The position numbers and the translations under genes are program-made. From Boswellia sacra (lineage: Eukaryota > Streptophyta > Magnoliopsida > Sapindales > Burseraceae), in NCBI GenBank assembly GCA_013180625.2, contig SNVD02001362.1, positions 1,057,501 to 1,121,500 of the forward strand: DNA of 64,000 bases, read 5' to 3'. Under the pieces are notes generated by a model, which was not told the origin of the DNA, ran no database searches, and saw nothing but the letters and a program-made list of their open reading frames with translations. This document shows positions 11,633 through 23,490 of the stretch, piece by piece. How positions within the stretch are numbered: position 1 is the first letter of the stretch; every line of letters starts with the position of its first letter.

Positions 11633-14600
11633 TCATCGAATTGCCCCAAGCAAATTGGCACCATCAAGCTTTGCACCTTCCAAATGCTGTAAGGAGGAAT
11701 CCATTCTCAACACCATGTTTGCCACATCTTAATAACAAACATACAATCACATGCTCTGGTAGTTAGGGTCTTTTACTTACTGTATCTCGAAGGTTGACAT
11801 GCCGCAAATAAGCTCGTTGAAGGTTTGCGCCCTTTAAATTGGCATTGCTTAACTTTGCACCCTGAAAAATGCAGCCTTCAAAATTTAAAATCTATGAAAG
11901 GGATACAAATACCAATTGGCCAAACAAAGTCCACAATCAATGGAACTGCCTATACAAGTTCGTTTTGCATCATATATATGAAGTCGAATACTGCACACAG
12001 CTGTAACACTTGAAATTCTAAAGAGTATTTTTCACCCACAGCTGTAACACTTGAAATTCTGAAGAGTATTTTTCACCTCCAATCAAAATAAAATAAAGTC
12101 TCCAAATTTTTTAGGGCATGCTCTTTTTAATTAGATCATCAGATTACATAATTTTGTGCTCACCATTTTTTCCTTACCATATAAGAATTTTTATCAGAGA
12201 AGAAAAAAATGAGAAGCCTATGGAATTATGCAAAACACACCATACGCAATGGTACCCACCAACAGAGAAAAAAAAGGGCTGTTAAGACTATGAATACATA
12301 AATAAAGACAGATGCATACAGAAATGTTGGAGACCCCATTTAAGATTCTGAAGATATCTTGCATACAATTAAACCAAAAGGTTTATGTAGTCAAGACAAA
12401 ACGGTATTTATAGTTCATTGTGACTAAAGAGACGGTAAAAACACAAGCACAAGAATAATTTTTGAAAAGAAATATCATTAGGTGAAAACTAAATTTATGA
12501 GCTTCGAGGTAAAAACAAACGCTGGTGGTCCTTAAGCTTAGCACTTGCAAGAGGCATGTTATGAAAGTTGTATCTCCACAAACAACAACCACAATGCATA
12601 AATTAACTAATATTGCCATTATTCATTCCATTCAACTTCTTGAAGTGTGCACCTACTATTAAGAGTTCATTCAATATTCTGTTATGATTTATTAATCCAC
12701 AAACAGAATGCTTAAATAAGCTTTAATCTTACTTTCAAATTGGCACCTTCCAAGTTGGCTCCCTCTAAGTTGGCATTGGTAAGATCAGCAGCCTGAAAAA
12801 TCAAGAAAAGAATACTACATTTGTAAAATCTCGGGACAGAAAATTTCTATTTGGAAAAGGAGCAGAATACTTGACAAAATGTTATTAGATCAATATTACC
12901 CTGGATAAAGGCAAAAATATTACAAAGAGATGAGAATGGAGGCATGTTTGAAGTAAAGTTACAGCCTGATGATAAATTAATATGGTATATACAGATAATG
13001 CGAAGCAAAGCGTGGTACAGTCATACAAATGCTGAGTAGACATAACAAAGCTCCTAGTTTATTAAGAAGCACTATTAAACCATAAAGAGGAACAACAGCT
13101 GCAAAAATAAGGGAACTGTACTTATAAAATGATTATACACCTGTAAGTGCGCTGATCGCAGGTCCGCTCCACAAAAACTACAGTCTATCAAACAAGCATC
13201 TGTAATATAACAAAAATTTGAATCCAAATGTGATTTAAAAAATGACCACTTTTAAGTAAAATACACAAGAAATGCAACATGAAGTCATGAACAATTTAGC
13301 GTTATTTTTTATTCTGTTAGCAAAAAATAAAAACCATGTACTTCTCTTACCCAAGTTCAAACCGTGAATTCTGAAAAGAGAAGTTATAGGTCACTTTTTT
13401 AATTTGTTCTGGAACTCAATATTACATAATTTTTCTTTAATACATAAATAGTCACTTTTTTAATTTGTTTTGAAACTCAATATTGCAAATTTTTTCTTTA
13501 ATGCATAAATATCAACTATCAAAGCTTATAAAAAAGAACGAATAACCAGTTCCCATAGGACAATATGCTAATATTATCAGCAGAAAAACATGTTGAGGTA
13601 TGCATAAACTGGATGGTACACTCAAATTATGAGACAAAGAAATGCACAAGAAATAAGAGTGGCAAGTAGAAATCTAAGCCTCAGGTAATAGCAGAATTGC
13701 TAATAATAGTCAAAGTAAATGGTGACAATTGCCTTGTAGGTTTGCACTCTGAAGATTTGCACCAGCTAATAAAGCTCCTCGAAGATTTGCTCCAGTAAAT
13801 TCACATCTTTCCTAGGCAAGACAAAACCCTTAAAAAGCAACTTAAAAACTTGAAATATAATCAGCATAAAATCCAGTATCAAATAATTGTCTTACTCACG
13901 CAAAGTTGCATTGTGAAAGATAGAACCCTCACATTCTGCATCCTGTATTTAAAACATATGGAGTCAGTAGAATTTATCAATCCAGAGCAAATTGTTAATG
14001 GTTGAAGACAGTAGTACATAACCATATCTGTCACTGACACCTTGCACATTAGATCCATATTTGAAAAGGGCATGATGACCAATTATAATAATCTTTTAAA
14101 CTCAACAGCAATATGACTACTTTCTCTCAAGCAGATATACTACATTATAACTGTAGAAGACCTAACGATAAACCTACCCGGAATTTTGCCAACTGAAGAT
14201 ATGCACGTGAGAAGAAAACATTTTTAAGACATGCATAGCTGAAGTCCACATACGAAAGATCCTGCATATTTTTAACAACACAGCATCAGAGAAATAATAT
14301 CTTAGACAAGAATAACACTTTATCTTGTATCTCTCACCATTTGAGAAGATTTTCTCTTCTCCTATGGATGCATTATTTCAATCTATCATACAAAATAATA
14401 GAAGTAGATAAATAGGAACTTTTTCACTTTGCTGAAACAGAAGGGAAAAGAAGCATATAATAATTACAGTTAAGATAATCTGTAATTCTAACTATAACCA
14501 CCTCTCTATAAGTCAAGAACCAGCTCAGCAAGCTCTCAAATTGGATTAATTGAATGACCGATATTGAAACCAAATTCTAATAGGCATAACCAAAGATTTA

Positions 14601-17020
14601 AATAAACAAAAATATTTCATGCACCTGGATTCAGCAACTATTACCAGTTTAGAAAGATCAAGGCCAGAAAGATTAAGTCCTCGAAATCTGACTTTCTCTG
14701 ACTGTATGCACTTTATAATATCAATGCGTGTCAATTCAGTATCTAACTCATTATCTTCCTTTATCTTATTTAAAACTGCATTGATTCTCTCCATAAGTCC
14801 CTGAAATCAAACATGGAACAGTTAGCATTGTTCTTAATCAAAGAGATTAAAGATTGCACACTTATGAACAAAAACAGGTTCATATAAAAAGGGGCATATG
14901 TGCAATATTGAATAAACTACAGCTTACAAGTAGCTGATAATATTCTGCTTCCCGCAGAAGCTCTTGATAAGTAGACTCTGTTAAATTTGGAACAACACCA
15001 TCCCTCAACCAATTTAGAATGTGCCGAAAATGTTTTCCATCTCTATCAACAAACACATATCCCTGCAAGAATTCAAAAACAAAGAACATTATTTGATCAA
15101 TATACTTAAGATGAGCTCATGTCCCGAACAAAACTCAAATGCAATCATATGATATATACTTCCTTGACAAGAGGAAAGAAATAATTTAATATATACTTCC
15201 TTGACAAGAGGAAAGAAATAATTTAACACTCCATTCGTCATGAGAATGATTAAAGATATTAGATACCAAAACCGGTCAGGTACAGTTAAGATGAGAAATT
15301 ACCTAGAAAGTAGCTAATGGCAATGGATTATATTAAATTACACTTATAGCTAAAATTTGCAATCTTAACTAAAATTTGGAATCTTTACACTATTTTGTAA
15401 GAGAAGGAAAAGGGAAGAAAGGGGAGCAAGTAAGGAAAGGAAAAGAAGGTAAGGAGACTCATCATTCTTCCATTTGTTTGGGGTAGGATGGGAGAAAGGG
15501 AAAGAAAGAGGATTGTCACTACCACTGTTTGTTAGCACTTGGCATGGGACAGGGAAAAAAAAAAAACCATTAAATGTCAAATTGAACTGCTATAAGCTCG
15601 AGCAGTGTATATGTTTATCCATGTTTGTACATATTGGTGCAGAACAAGGGCATAAATAAAAAGCATTCACTGCCTCCCATAAACCTTATCTTCTCCATCA
15701 TTCTTTCACCATTTATGGAAGGACTGAGTTCTTTTCAGTTTAAGGGAATGGTACACTCATCCCCGTTCCCTCCGTCTAATATATTTTCCAAGTGCAAGGG
15801 TAAATGATCTCTCGTCTGTTTTCTTTATCTTATAATTCCTAATATTCCCCTAGATATGCTAGAATAAAAAAGCAATCAAACACTTATCAGACAGCCAGTA
15901 AATTCACAGATCAGCACATCATAGGACAATAGGTAACCTAACAACACTGACTATAAACTGCAGAAGTATTATTCAAATTTCTCATCTTAAGTGATGTGTC
16001 TTCCTATGAAGCATTGGCATATAAATGATGAGATGATGTTATAAGTGATATATTAATAACAAATAAGATGATACATCACTTGGGATGAAAATTTTGGATA
16101 AGACATGGGAAGTTTAATTTACTCTTACTAGCTAACATTAGTTATATAAGAAGAAATATTAAACATCATGCGTTAAGTATGGTACATGTATTTTTAGCTA
16201 CATTGTAGAAGAACACTCGTAACTGAAACATTCATCATCTGGCAAGGAACAGCAGATATAGCAATGTAAGAACTGCAATAATTCACCAGCACAAAAATAG
16301 GAAAACAAAGTTTCTAAATCATTGTATATGAAGAGCATGCAACCACAGATAGAACTACAAATTACATTCTCAGAGTCCCTGCACACGGTATGCCGGCCAC
16401 TAAACATTGCTGCAAGCATAGAGGCAGGCTCACGCTGAGTCAGGGTATCAATTGTTGTACAAAATTTCTTCCCCCCTGCATATTCACACACATAAATATT
16501 AATTAATTCCTTCAATTATTGGCGCAAAATCACTCCCAATTCGTTGAGTTACTTTTAAGCAAGCGCGACCAGCAAAAATTAAATGCTAAAGTATCAGCTC
16601 AGTAGAAGGAACTCAAAACATTTTGAGAAACCCTAAAGGGAGAAAACGAATAAAAAAGGCAACATTTTCTTAATCTTTCCTTTCTTGAAAACCAAACAGA
16701 AAGTAATCAAAAAGTGAACTTCATCATTAAATTCAGTCCATTGCATTTAATCAAAGATCATTAATCACAAATCCGAGCTAAAGAGAGGAAGTACGAAAAT
16801 TAGGGTTTTTCAGATTCCTTAAACGACTAATCAAAAAAAGATTCTAGATAGTATTTCCTACGATGAGCGACAAACAGGAAAGTCACAATGGAAAAGACTC
16901 TAAAAAGGCTCATAAAGGTACGGTTAAATTCTAGGAGAATTATAGATATTGAAGATGGCGACGTAGTTACTCACCAACGTTGAGACGAATCATGGAAGGA
17001 AAATCAGAGTCCTTGGCCAT
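11633..17020 (-). CDS. FIP2: BTB/POZ domain protein with pentapeptide repeats (FIP2/KCTD9-like)
   Basis: Eleven minus-strand exons: 17020-16975, 16475-16366, 15062-14928, 14800-14645, 14261-14178, 13942-13896, 13806-13733, 13199-13141, 12792-12733, 11861-11781 and 11686-11633 (TGA). Together they are 906 bases, 301 residues; all phases close. Residues 10-97 form a T1/BTB domain (MIRLNVGGKKF, then FVDRDGKHFRHILNWLRDG). After a helical linker, residues about 137-301 are pentapeptide repeats of A(N/D)L type, such as GANLEGANLKGAKLSNANL, which fold as a right-handed beta helix. Arabidopsis FIP2 has the same architecture and about the same length; it was found as a formin (AFH1) partner, and BTB proteins of this class are candidate CUL3 adaptors. 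Intron 7 needs a GC donor (AAG|GC at 13732-13731); exon 6 uses the second of two overlapping donors, GTAAG rather than GTGAG. Confidence 0.93.
11996..12077. repeat. Tandem duplication, 2 x 41 bp, in FIP2-type intron
   Basis: Two adjacent 41-base units starting CACAGCTGTAACACTTG (11996 and 12037) differ at one base (a/g). They lie in the intron between exons 9 and 10. Confidence 0.9.
13390..13511. repeat. Tandem duplication, 2 x 61 bp, in FIP2-type intron
   Basis: Two adjacent 61-base units starting GTCACTTTTTTAATTTG (13390 and 13451), with a handful of substitutions, lie in the intron between exons 7 and 8. Confidence 0.9.
15153..15226. repeat. Tandem duplication, 2 x 37 bp, in FIP2-type intron
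   Basis: Two identical 37-base units starting TATATACTTCCTTGACA (15153 and 15190) lie in the long intron between exons 2 and 3. Perfect identity suggests this duplication is recent. Confidence 0.9.
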
Positions 17021-17104
17021 TGCTGTTGTGTCCTGTACAGCAGCCAAATCAGTTGCACGAGAGCGCGTTTACATATTTATAGGTACGATTACTTGGAATG
17101 AACA

Positions 17105-17168
17105 AAGTCACCATTTGGGCTGTCAATAGGGCCATTTCCCTATTGGGTTCTGGCCCACATGGCCCATA
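17105..17168 (-). promoter_or_regulatory. Site II (TGGGCC/TGGGCT) motif cluster upstream of FIP2-type gene
   Basis: Within 65 bases, starting about 85 bases upstream of the ATG, there are TTGGGCTG, AGGGCCAT, TGGCCCACA and TGGCCCAT. Site II elements (TGGGCY, bound by TCP factors) are common in promoters of plant housekeeping genes. No clear TATA box stands near them. Confidence 0.5.
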
Positions 17169-17169
17169 A

Positions 17170-18919
17170 TTGAAAATTTATCTTTTTTTTTTTTTTTACT
17201 ATTTGATATAAAGTTTTTGTTTAGAACAAAGGTGTAAAGTATGGAAAAGAAGCAAGCATTTAAGTTGCAAAAAAGGGGGAAATCATTATTTAAATATAAA
17301 TACATTTTAAAAAAATTATTTGTGAATAAAATTGTAAAAATATTACAAATTATAACGATTCTAAATAGATGATGATATGGCCTAAAAAGAATTTCTTCTT
17401 GGACAAATATCATTAATGTACAAACTACCTATAATTCAAACGAGCAAATTGACTTGGCATAAGAATGTGATAATTTAAAATAGTTTGTAATAATAGTTCA
17501 TATATATAGTTTTATTTTTATTATTTTATATATAGTCTTACTGAACTATAAATAATAAAAAAAATAAGATTTTTAAAATGAAAAATAATATTCAAAAGAC
17601 AGAGAGATATTCTTATAATTTACTTGATAAAGTAAAAAAATCATTGATCTTCTTTAACATTCGGTTTTCCTATGAATAGATATTTCTAATTTGAAAAATA
17701 TTTTAAAATTTTGCGAAAATTTTCATAAATATTCTTGACCTCCACGTATTTTATAAATTCAGCGGCGATTTTATAATTAATCTAAAAAGTTCTAAAGCAA
17801 ATTCTAAAAATTCAGGAATTTTTATAATAAATTGTGATCATTGCACAAATGAATTTGGATGAATTTAAATTCATGGAATCTTTTTTTTTATTATAGTCCT
17901 TTTTTTTTCTTTGTTGTCTTTCCAATTTTGACAAGGGACTAAAATTATGAATTGATATTATAATTTTATTTTATAACATATAAAATGATGTTATGGTAAT
18001 CCCTTGTCGTCACATGCACGCAAAATAACATTGCTATTATTTCAATTTTGAAGAGTTTACAAATAGTTTGAACTGAATTTGTGTATCTAAAAAAATATAT
18101 GACATCTTAACGAGTATTTACAATTAACAATAAAGACTTTTTTTCTACTTAATATGGCATATATTGAATGATGATTATGCTTTTGAATTTCACATTGAAG
18201 TATGCTTATAATAAAAATATAAAACAAGAAACAAATTTTGTTATATAAACCCTAGACGATAGATTCCTCTCCTAATTACTTAAAAATGATAAGTATATAT
18301 ACACCCTCATAATTAAATATTCACATTTAAATTTTATTTCCTCTAAAAGATTTTTGTTCATTGAACCTAATAGCCCTCATACAAAGTAGCCACACCATAT
18401 TTCATCTTTGCGAGCTATGCAAAACTCAATATAGAGTCACCATATACTAAAAAAAAAAAAAAAAAGAGTTACCTTAACCATAATATTTTATAAGTTAATA
18501 TATTTTTAATAGTTACAACTATTCTCTTATCCAACTACTTAAACCATTTCAAAAGATCCTCCAGGTCTATTTTTTAATTATTTTTTATTTTTATGATTTT
18601 GGCATCCCTTGAAAGTTGAAACACTGAAAAGATTTTGCTCAATATAAGGCAGAGTCACGAATCAAAGATCTGCCGCAAAAGCATATGCACTAACTACTAG
18701 GAATAGCTACCAGAAATCATCAGAAAACCTAGGTAATGGCCTAATGTGAAAATCAAAGCTCAGCCAATGCTCTCTGAGTATCAATAAAATCTGATTTATA
18801 TGCAGATTAAGTAATGTCATTCTTGCATCATATCAAGTACATCACCCTCTTGTGTACCAATGTGAAACATAGTAGAGATTAGTAGTACCATCTTCCTTCT
18901 TCCATGTTACTAGTTAGTA
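17170..18919. other. Intergenic AT-rich region
   Basis: No gene recognised. The right end (about 18800-18919) is probably the 3' UTR of the p23 gene on the minus strand. Confidence 0.5.
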
Positions 18920-21856
18920 TTAGTTTCCTCTAGCCTTCTCCAAATCAGGGAGATCTGCAGTGCATGTAAAACGTAATTAGGTTGATACATGAGCATAATG
19001 TAACAGTTAAACAGTGTAGATCCGAGTCTAAAACTCACAGAGCATTCCTTCATCATCACTGCTTTCATCATCTTGACCAGCATGCTGCAGAAGTAAAATT
19101 CAAGTTACATGACTGAATAACAATTATGATGTATTCATAAACATAAAAAGTAGAAGAATGAACAAATTACCACAGCATTATCATCATCCGAGGCCAAATC
19201 AGCTGTAAAACCACAAAAGAATTTGGTCAGATCCACTAAGTCTTATTCTTTAACTGTTTTGAGTTTGAAATTTCAAAAGAACAAAAAAATGATCTTTAGT
19301 AACCAATATCTATTTGCGGATGACAATCTCATAGATTGTGAAAGAAAGTTTAGGCGCTTAGAATACAAAATATCAAAATAAATCGATTGTAGACCAAATC
19401 TATTGTTGCCAAATTTTACTCTTTGAGTACTACCAGAGTTACATACTTCTAGGGGAGACCAACCATGGTGTAGAATACCATGACACAAGTAATGCATTCA
19501 AAATACAGATCAAGGAAATTAGCTCAGAAAGTTCCAAAGTCAGAGAGATGCCAAGGACACATAAATTTCAAGCCAATATATGAGAACCTCTTGGAATCAA
19601 ACAACAAAAAGCAAGTAATACATTAAATATCGTCATAAAGAGATTGAACAATATTGTATTAAGATTTTTTAAGCTCTATCACGGCCCTTCACTTGCTTGG
19701 TTATTTTAGACCTGATACCATATAAAAAAACTACTTATTTTGAAAGCTTAAATTGATAGGAACTGAACGACAATGTTTAATCCCTTAAGTAAAGATACTC
19801 TATTCAAATTTCGGAAATAATAACATACAACAACACAGATACCGTAGCACCATTTGTCCAAACCAGAGCTGCAAAGGTCAAAATCAGATTCCTAACATAG
19901 CATTGATAAAGAAAGATATGGTCAAATCAGCCGAAAAACTATAGCACACGCGGAGCCCCTGATAGGAGAAATATGATAACATTTCCCTGCTTCAACAAAA
20001 TGCAGCCACACAAGCAGTCAATGCATGAAGTAATATTTAGCCACAATCATAATCAGAACAGATGGCCATCATTTGAAAGGAGGAAGGCCCTACACTTGCT
20101 TAATGCTTTCTCACATAAGGTTAAATTAAGTCCAATCAGAGATCAAGAGTGGGCTCTGGGGGGCACTCAAACTTACTGAGCACAGCTCACACCCTGTCAC
20201 ACAAAGACAAAAACCAGCATCTATGCAAGTTCTTTACAGCAGTGTAATAGTGCCAATTTCAAAGTTGTCATCATTAGTACAGTAAACTGAATCCTCTTGG
20301 TCAAAATATCGATAACAAGATTTGTTTGTCCAGATGATAAAGTTAAGGATAATCTTATTATCAGGTGTTAAAATATTAAATAATGTAAAAAATATATAAA
20401 ATACCATCTAACATAACTTATCTTGGCCTATTTGACACTTTTTGAAACAGTTTGATAATGTCATTTGACCTATTGCTAAACTCTTATCTTCCTAATTTCC
20501 CCATGTGGATATCTTGATTAAAAGCCTTCTAAAAGAAACCTAATCCCTCATTGGCACATCATTAAGATGGGAAAAGACAATCACGTATTTTAGATATTAA
20601 ATACCTATGTTTAAGTTTTTGAATCGAATGGTAACTTGACACTTGGCAAACCAGGTCTGTCAAAAGTAGGGTGATGGAGGTATGATTATGCAGGAAAAGT
20701 AATAATACTGTAGCATATGGAATGAGAAAAACTGTAGGTGCTAAAAGAAAGTAAATGGTGTTGCCTAGATACAAATAAAGAGGAAAAACCCAGAAATAGA
20801 CTAGGGATTCACCATAACCAAATATATCTAAGGAATATAGAATCTGGATTTTCAAGAAAGCTTGCAATCTCCAAACATCAACAAACGATTCTCATTTCAA
20901 AGAAAATGCCTTGGAGCGACATATTCACATCCTTATATCTCAATGTTACTTCCAAAAGAATAAGCTCATGTCAATAAGCGTATAAGCAACTATTTTTCCC
21001 TCTATAGGACAGGAGGATTATTGATTATAGTCTCAACATCCTGAAGACATAAACCAAGCAAAAAACAAACAATCCAGAATATTCTTCAGTTCTATAATCC
21101 TCTAACAAGATCATATAGCAACTCATACGTAGGATAAGCTATTAACTAGGACTTTAAATAAAATAGAAACTAATACACAAAATTAGCTTTACATGTGAGA
21201 TTGAAAATCCTTGAAGAACTTACAGTTGGACTCTTCATCATCCTCATCACACCATTTATTCCAATCAACCTTGATGTAAGGTGCAGGTTTCTCTTCCGAC
21301 TTCAGAATCCTTTTCCACCAATCTTTCTCTTCTTTCTGAACTGAGCATACTATGTTCCTCAACCCAAATTTAGTCTTACATTTCTGCACCAAAACACAAC
21401 CAACATAACTCAAACCATCAAAAGATACTAGTATTTGCCATATTTTCAACACCCAGAACGAAAAATGATCAGTTACCCAACTCATAAATTTCCATTTCTA
21501 GCCTCTTACTCAACAAAAGAAATTATATTTCACAACAGTGTTTGATGCTATGCAGAAACATTCTCACCTCAGGCACTATTTTGCCGTAAAGTTCCAAGCT
21601 GAAGTTAAATGATTCACCTTGAACCCCAACAGCAGAGAAGCTGAAGAGCCCCTGAGGCTCACATTTGACAGAGATGTCTCTGGCGTCAGGCAAGGCAATG
21701 GTGAGGTAAAGCTTATCGGAGCGTTGAGCCCAAAGAACCTCCGGGTGCCGACTGAACATGAAAAATAAGTAGAAATTAAATAAAAAAATAAAAGCCCATT
21801 TCTGGGAACCTCAAGTGAAGATCAAACAAAGTTATGAAAGAGTAGTTTTACCCCAT
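18920..21856 (-). CDS. HSP90 co-chaperone p23
   Basis: Six minus-strand exons: 21856-21852, 21751-21568, 21383-21224, 19202-19171, 19084-19039 and 18954-18920 (TAA). They sum to 462 bases, 153 residues, and phases close. The first exon is only five bases (ATG GG). The CS domain (residues 2 to about 95) begins [18 protein letters not shown] and includes [11 protein letters not shown]. It is followed by the p23 signature [21 protein letters not shown] Ser/Asp-rich acidic tail (residues about 115-142) ends [11 protein letters not shown]. Length and tail match the short plant p23 form, Arabidopsis p23-2 type. Family role: p23 binds the N-terminal domains of ATP-loaded HSP90 and slows its ATPase in client maturation. 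The 2-kb intron 3 holds no recognised gene. Confidence 0.93.
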
Positions 21857-23490
21857 GGTGGAGGATGAGTCAAAACAGAGGCTTGTTTGGGGAAGGGAAA
21901 TGGAATAATATGAATGGAAAGGAGAGGACTTGAAGCAGAGTCTCGGAGGATTCCCTGCTGGCTTGTGGGGTTGGTGGGGGGTGTTGTGGGTTTAAGCTTC
22001 AATCGCAAGGGGGAGCGCAGTGATGCAGTCAATGGGTCAATTCAGGTCAACTGCTGCCGTACTGCTGTTTCTGTAACTCAGTACAGTTAGGAAAATAGTG
22101 TTTAAGCAAACGTTGCCGTTTTAGGATGTGTTTGATGGTTTCTTCTTCTTCTTATTATTTTTTTGGCTGTTATTAATAATATTTATTGATTTTTTTATTA
22201 ATAATGTAACTTTAGTTTATATATTGCATAACTATTCACAACAAAATATACATTTCCTCCCTTATATGTACAATTCACAATTTCACAATCCTTTCCTTAT
22301 CTTCAAAGTTTGGCATCTAATGGGGGAAATTAACCTATTTTTTGTTTAATGGATTTGATAGTTGATACTCTTCTTTGATTGACCTCATAAGTATAAATTT
22401 AAAGTTACCGTAATTTAATTTTTTAGAGAGTAGTTTTATTCGACCCCACAATTGGACTCAATAAAGCCTATTTATGATTTGACAAGGGCAGATTTGTAAT
22501 AGAATTTAAAAAATTTTCTCTTCCCACTTAAGGTAAATCGTGATAGCTACTATATATATATATTTTTTTCAATCAGGATTAAGATCTTTATAGTTTCTCC
22601 TTTCATCTTTTATCCTTTCCTTTCATTTTTTTTATGTACGGATCCATCAAAAGCTTGTGGGATATACTTTTTTTCAGCGGTTTTTGTCATAATTAGAAGC
22701 ATATTATCATTGAAAATTCTTTTGATGAGTTATAGAAAAACAATACGGGAACATATAGTTTATTCAAACACCAAATACAAACAGTGACTTAGTAATGGCA
22801 TAGATTGATGTCTACACGCTTGAATGGTTTGGTTGAGTTCGAATTCAATAAGAAGAATATAACATATCATACTTTATTTTATAGGATTCCTCAAAATGAT
22901 ATATAGAATCCAATTGATATTATGGTTCTCGGTGAATCTCACGCATCAGCCATTATACAAACAAGTGAATGAATGAAGCTTGATGGTCCATAAATATCTC
23001 CATGAAAACAGTAAATCAGAACAAAATTGCATTGTAAAGGAAGCAAATATGAGGAAAATGTCGGAAGGTTTGCGAAACAAAGGGGTTAAGCCACCGAAAA
23101 CTCTGTTACGCGTAATTTTTATTTTTTGTTTACCATCATACCCTTCCTAAATAAAACAGCGGGGAATAATTAGATAGAATTAAATTTCGCGTAACAACAA
23201 TTTTATTTTGTAGCATCAATTGCAGATGCGTCCAAAGTGGATATGCATATGCAATGATTACAGATCACACCTACGGGTCATAGGAGTAGCGACACTTGAC
23301 AATTGACACATTCGGGCTTGGAAACGTTGTCGTAGATGGAGCGTGGAGGCACCAGGTGTAACGGTGTTTGCATGGCCAGCTTTACGTGGCACTCAGACCA
23401 AGAACCACATCTCAGACTCCCCCTTATTAAAGGACGTTTTAATAGTGTTCTCAAACTCCGCAAGTGACCCCAAAGCCAAGAAAGAAGATA
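21857..23490. other. Divergent intergenic region between p23 and DUF639 genes
   Basis: The two genes are transcribed away from each other, so both promoters lie here. A short TA run is near 22550. No further coding region is seen; frames of up to 141 codons overlapping the DUF639 first exon have no family similarity. Confidence 0.5.
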
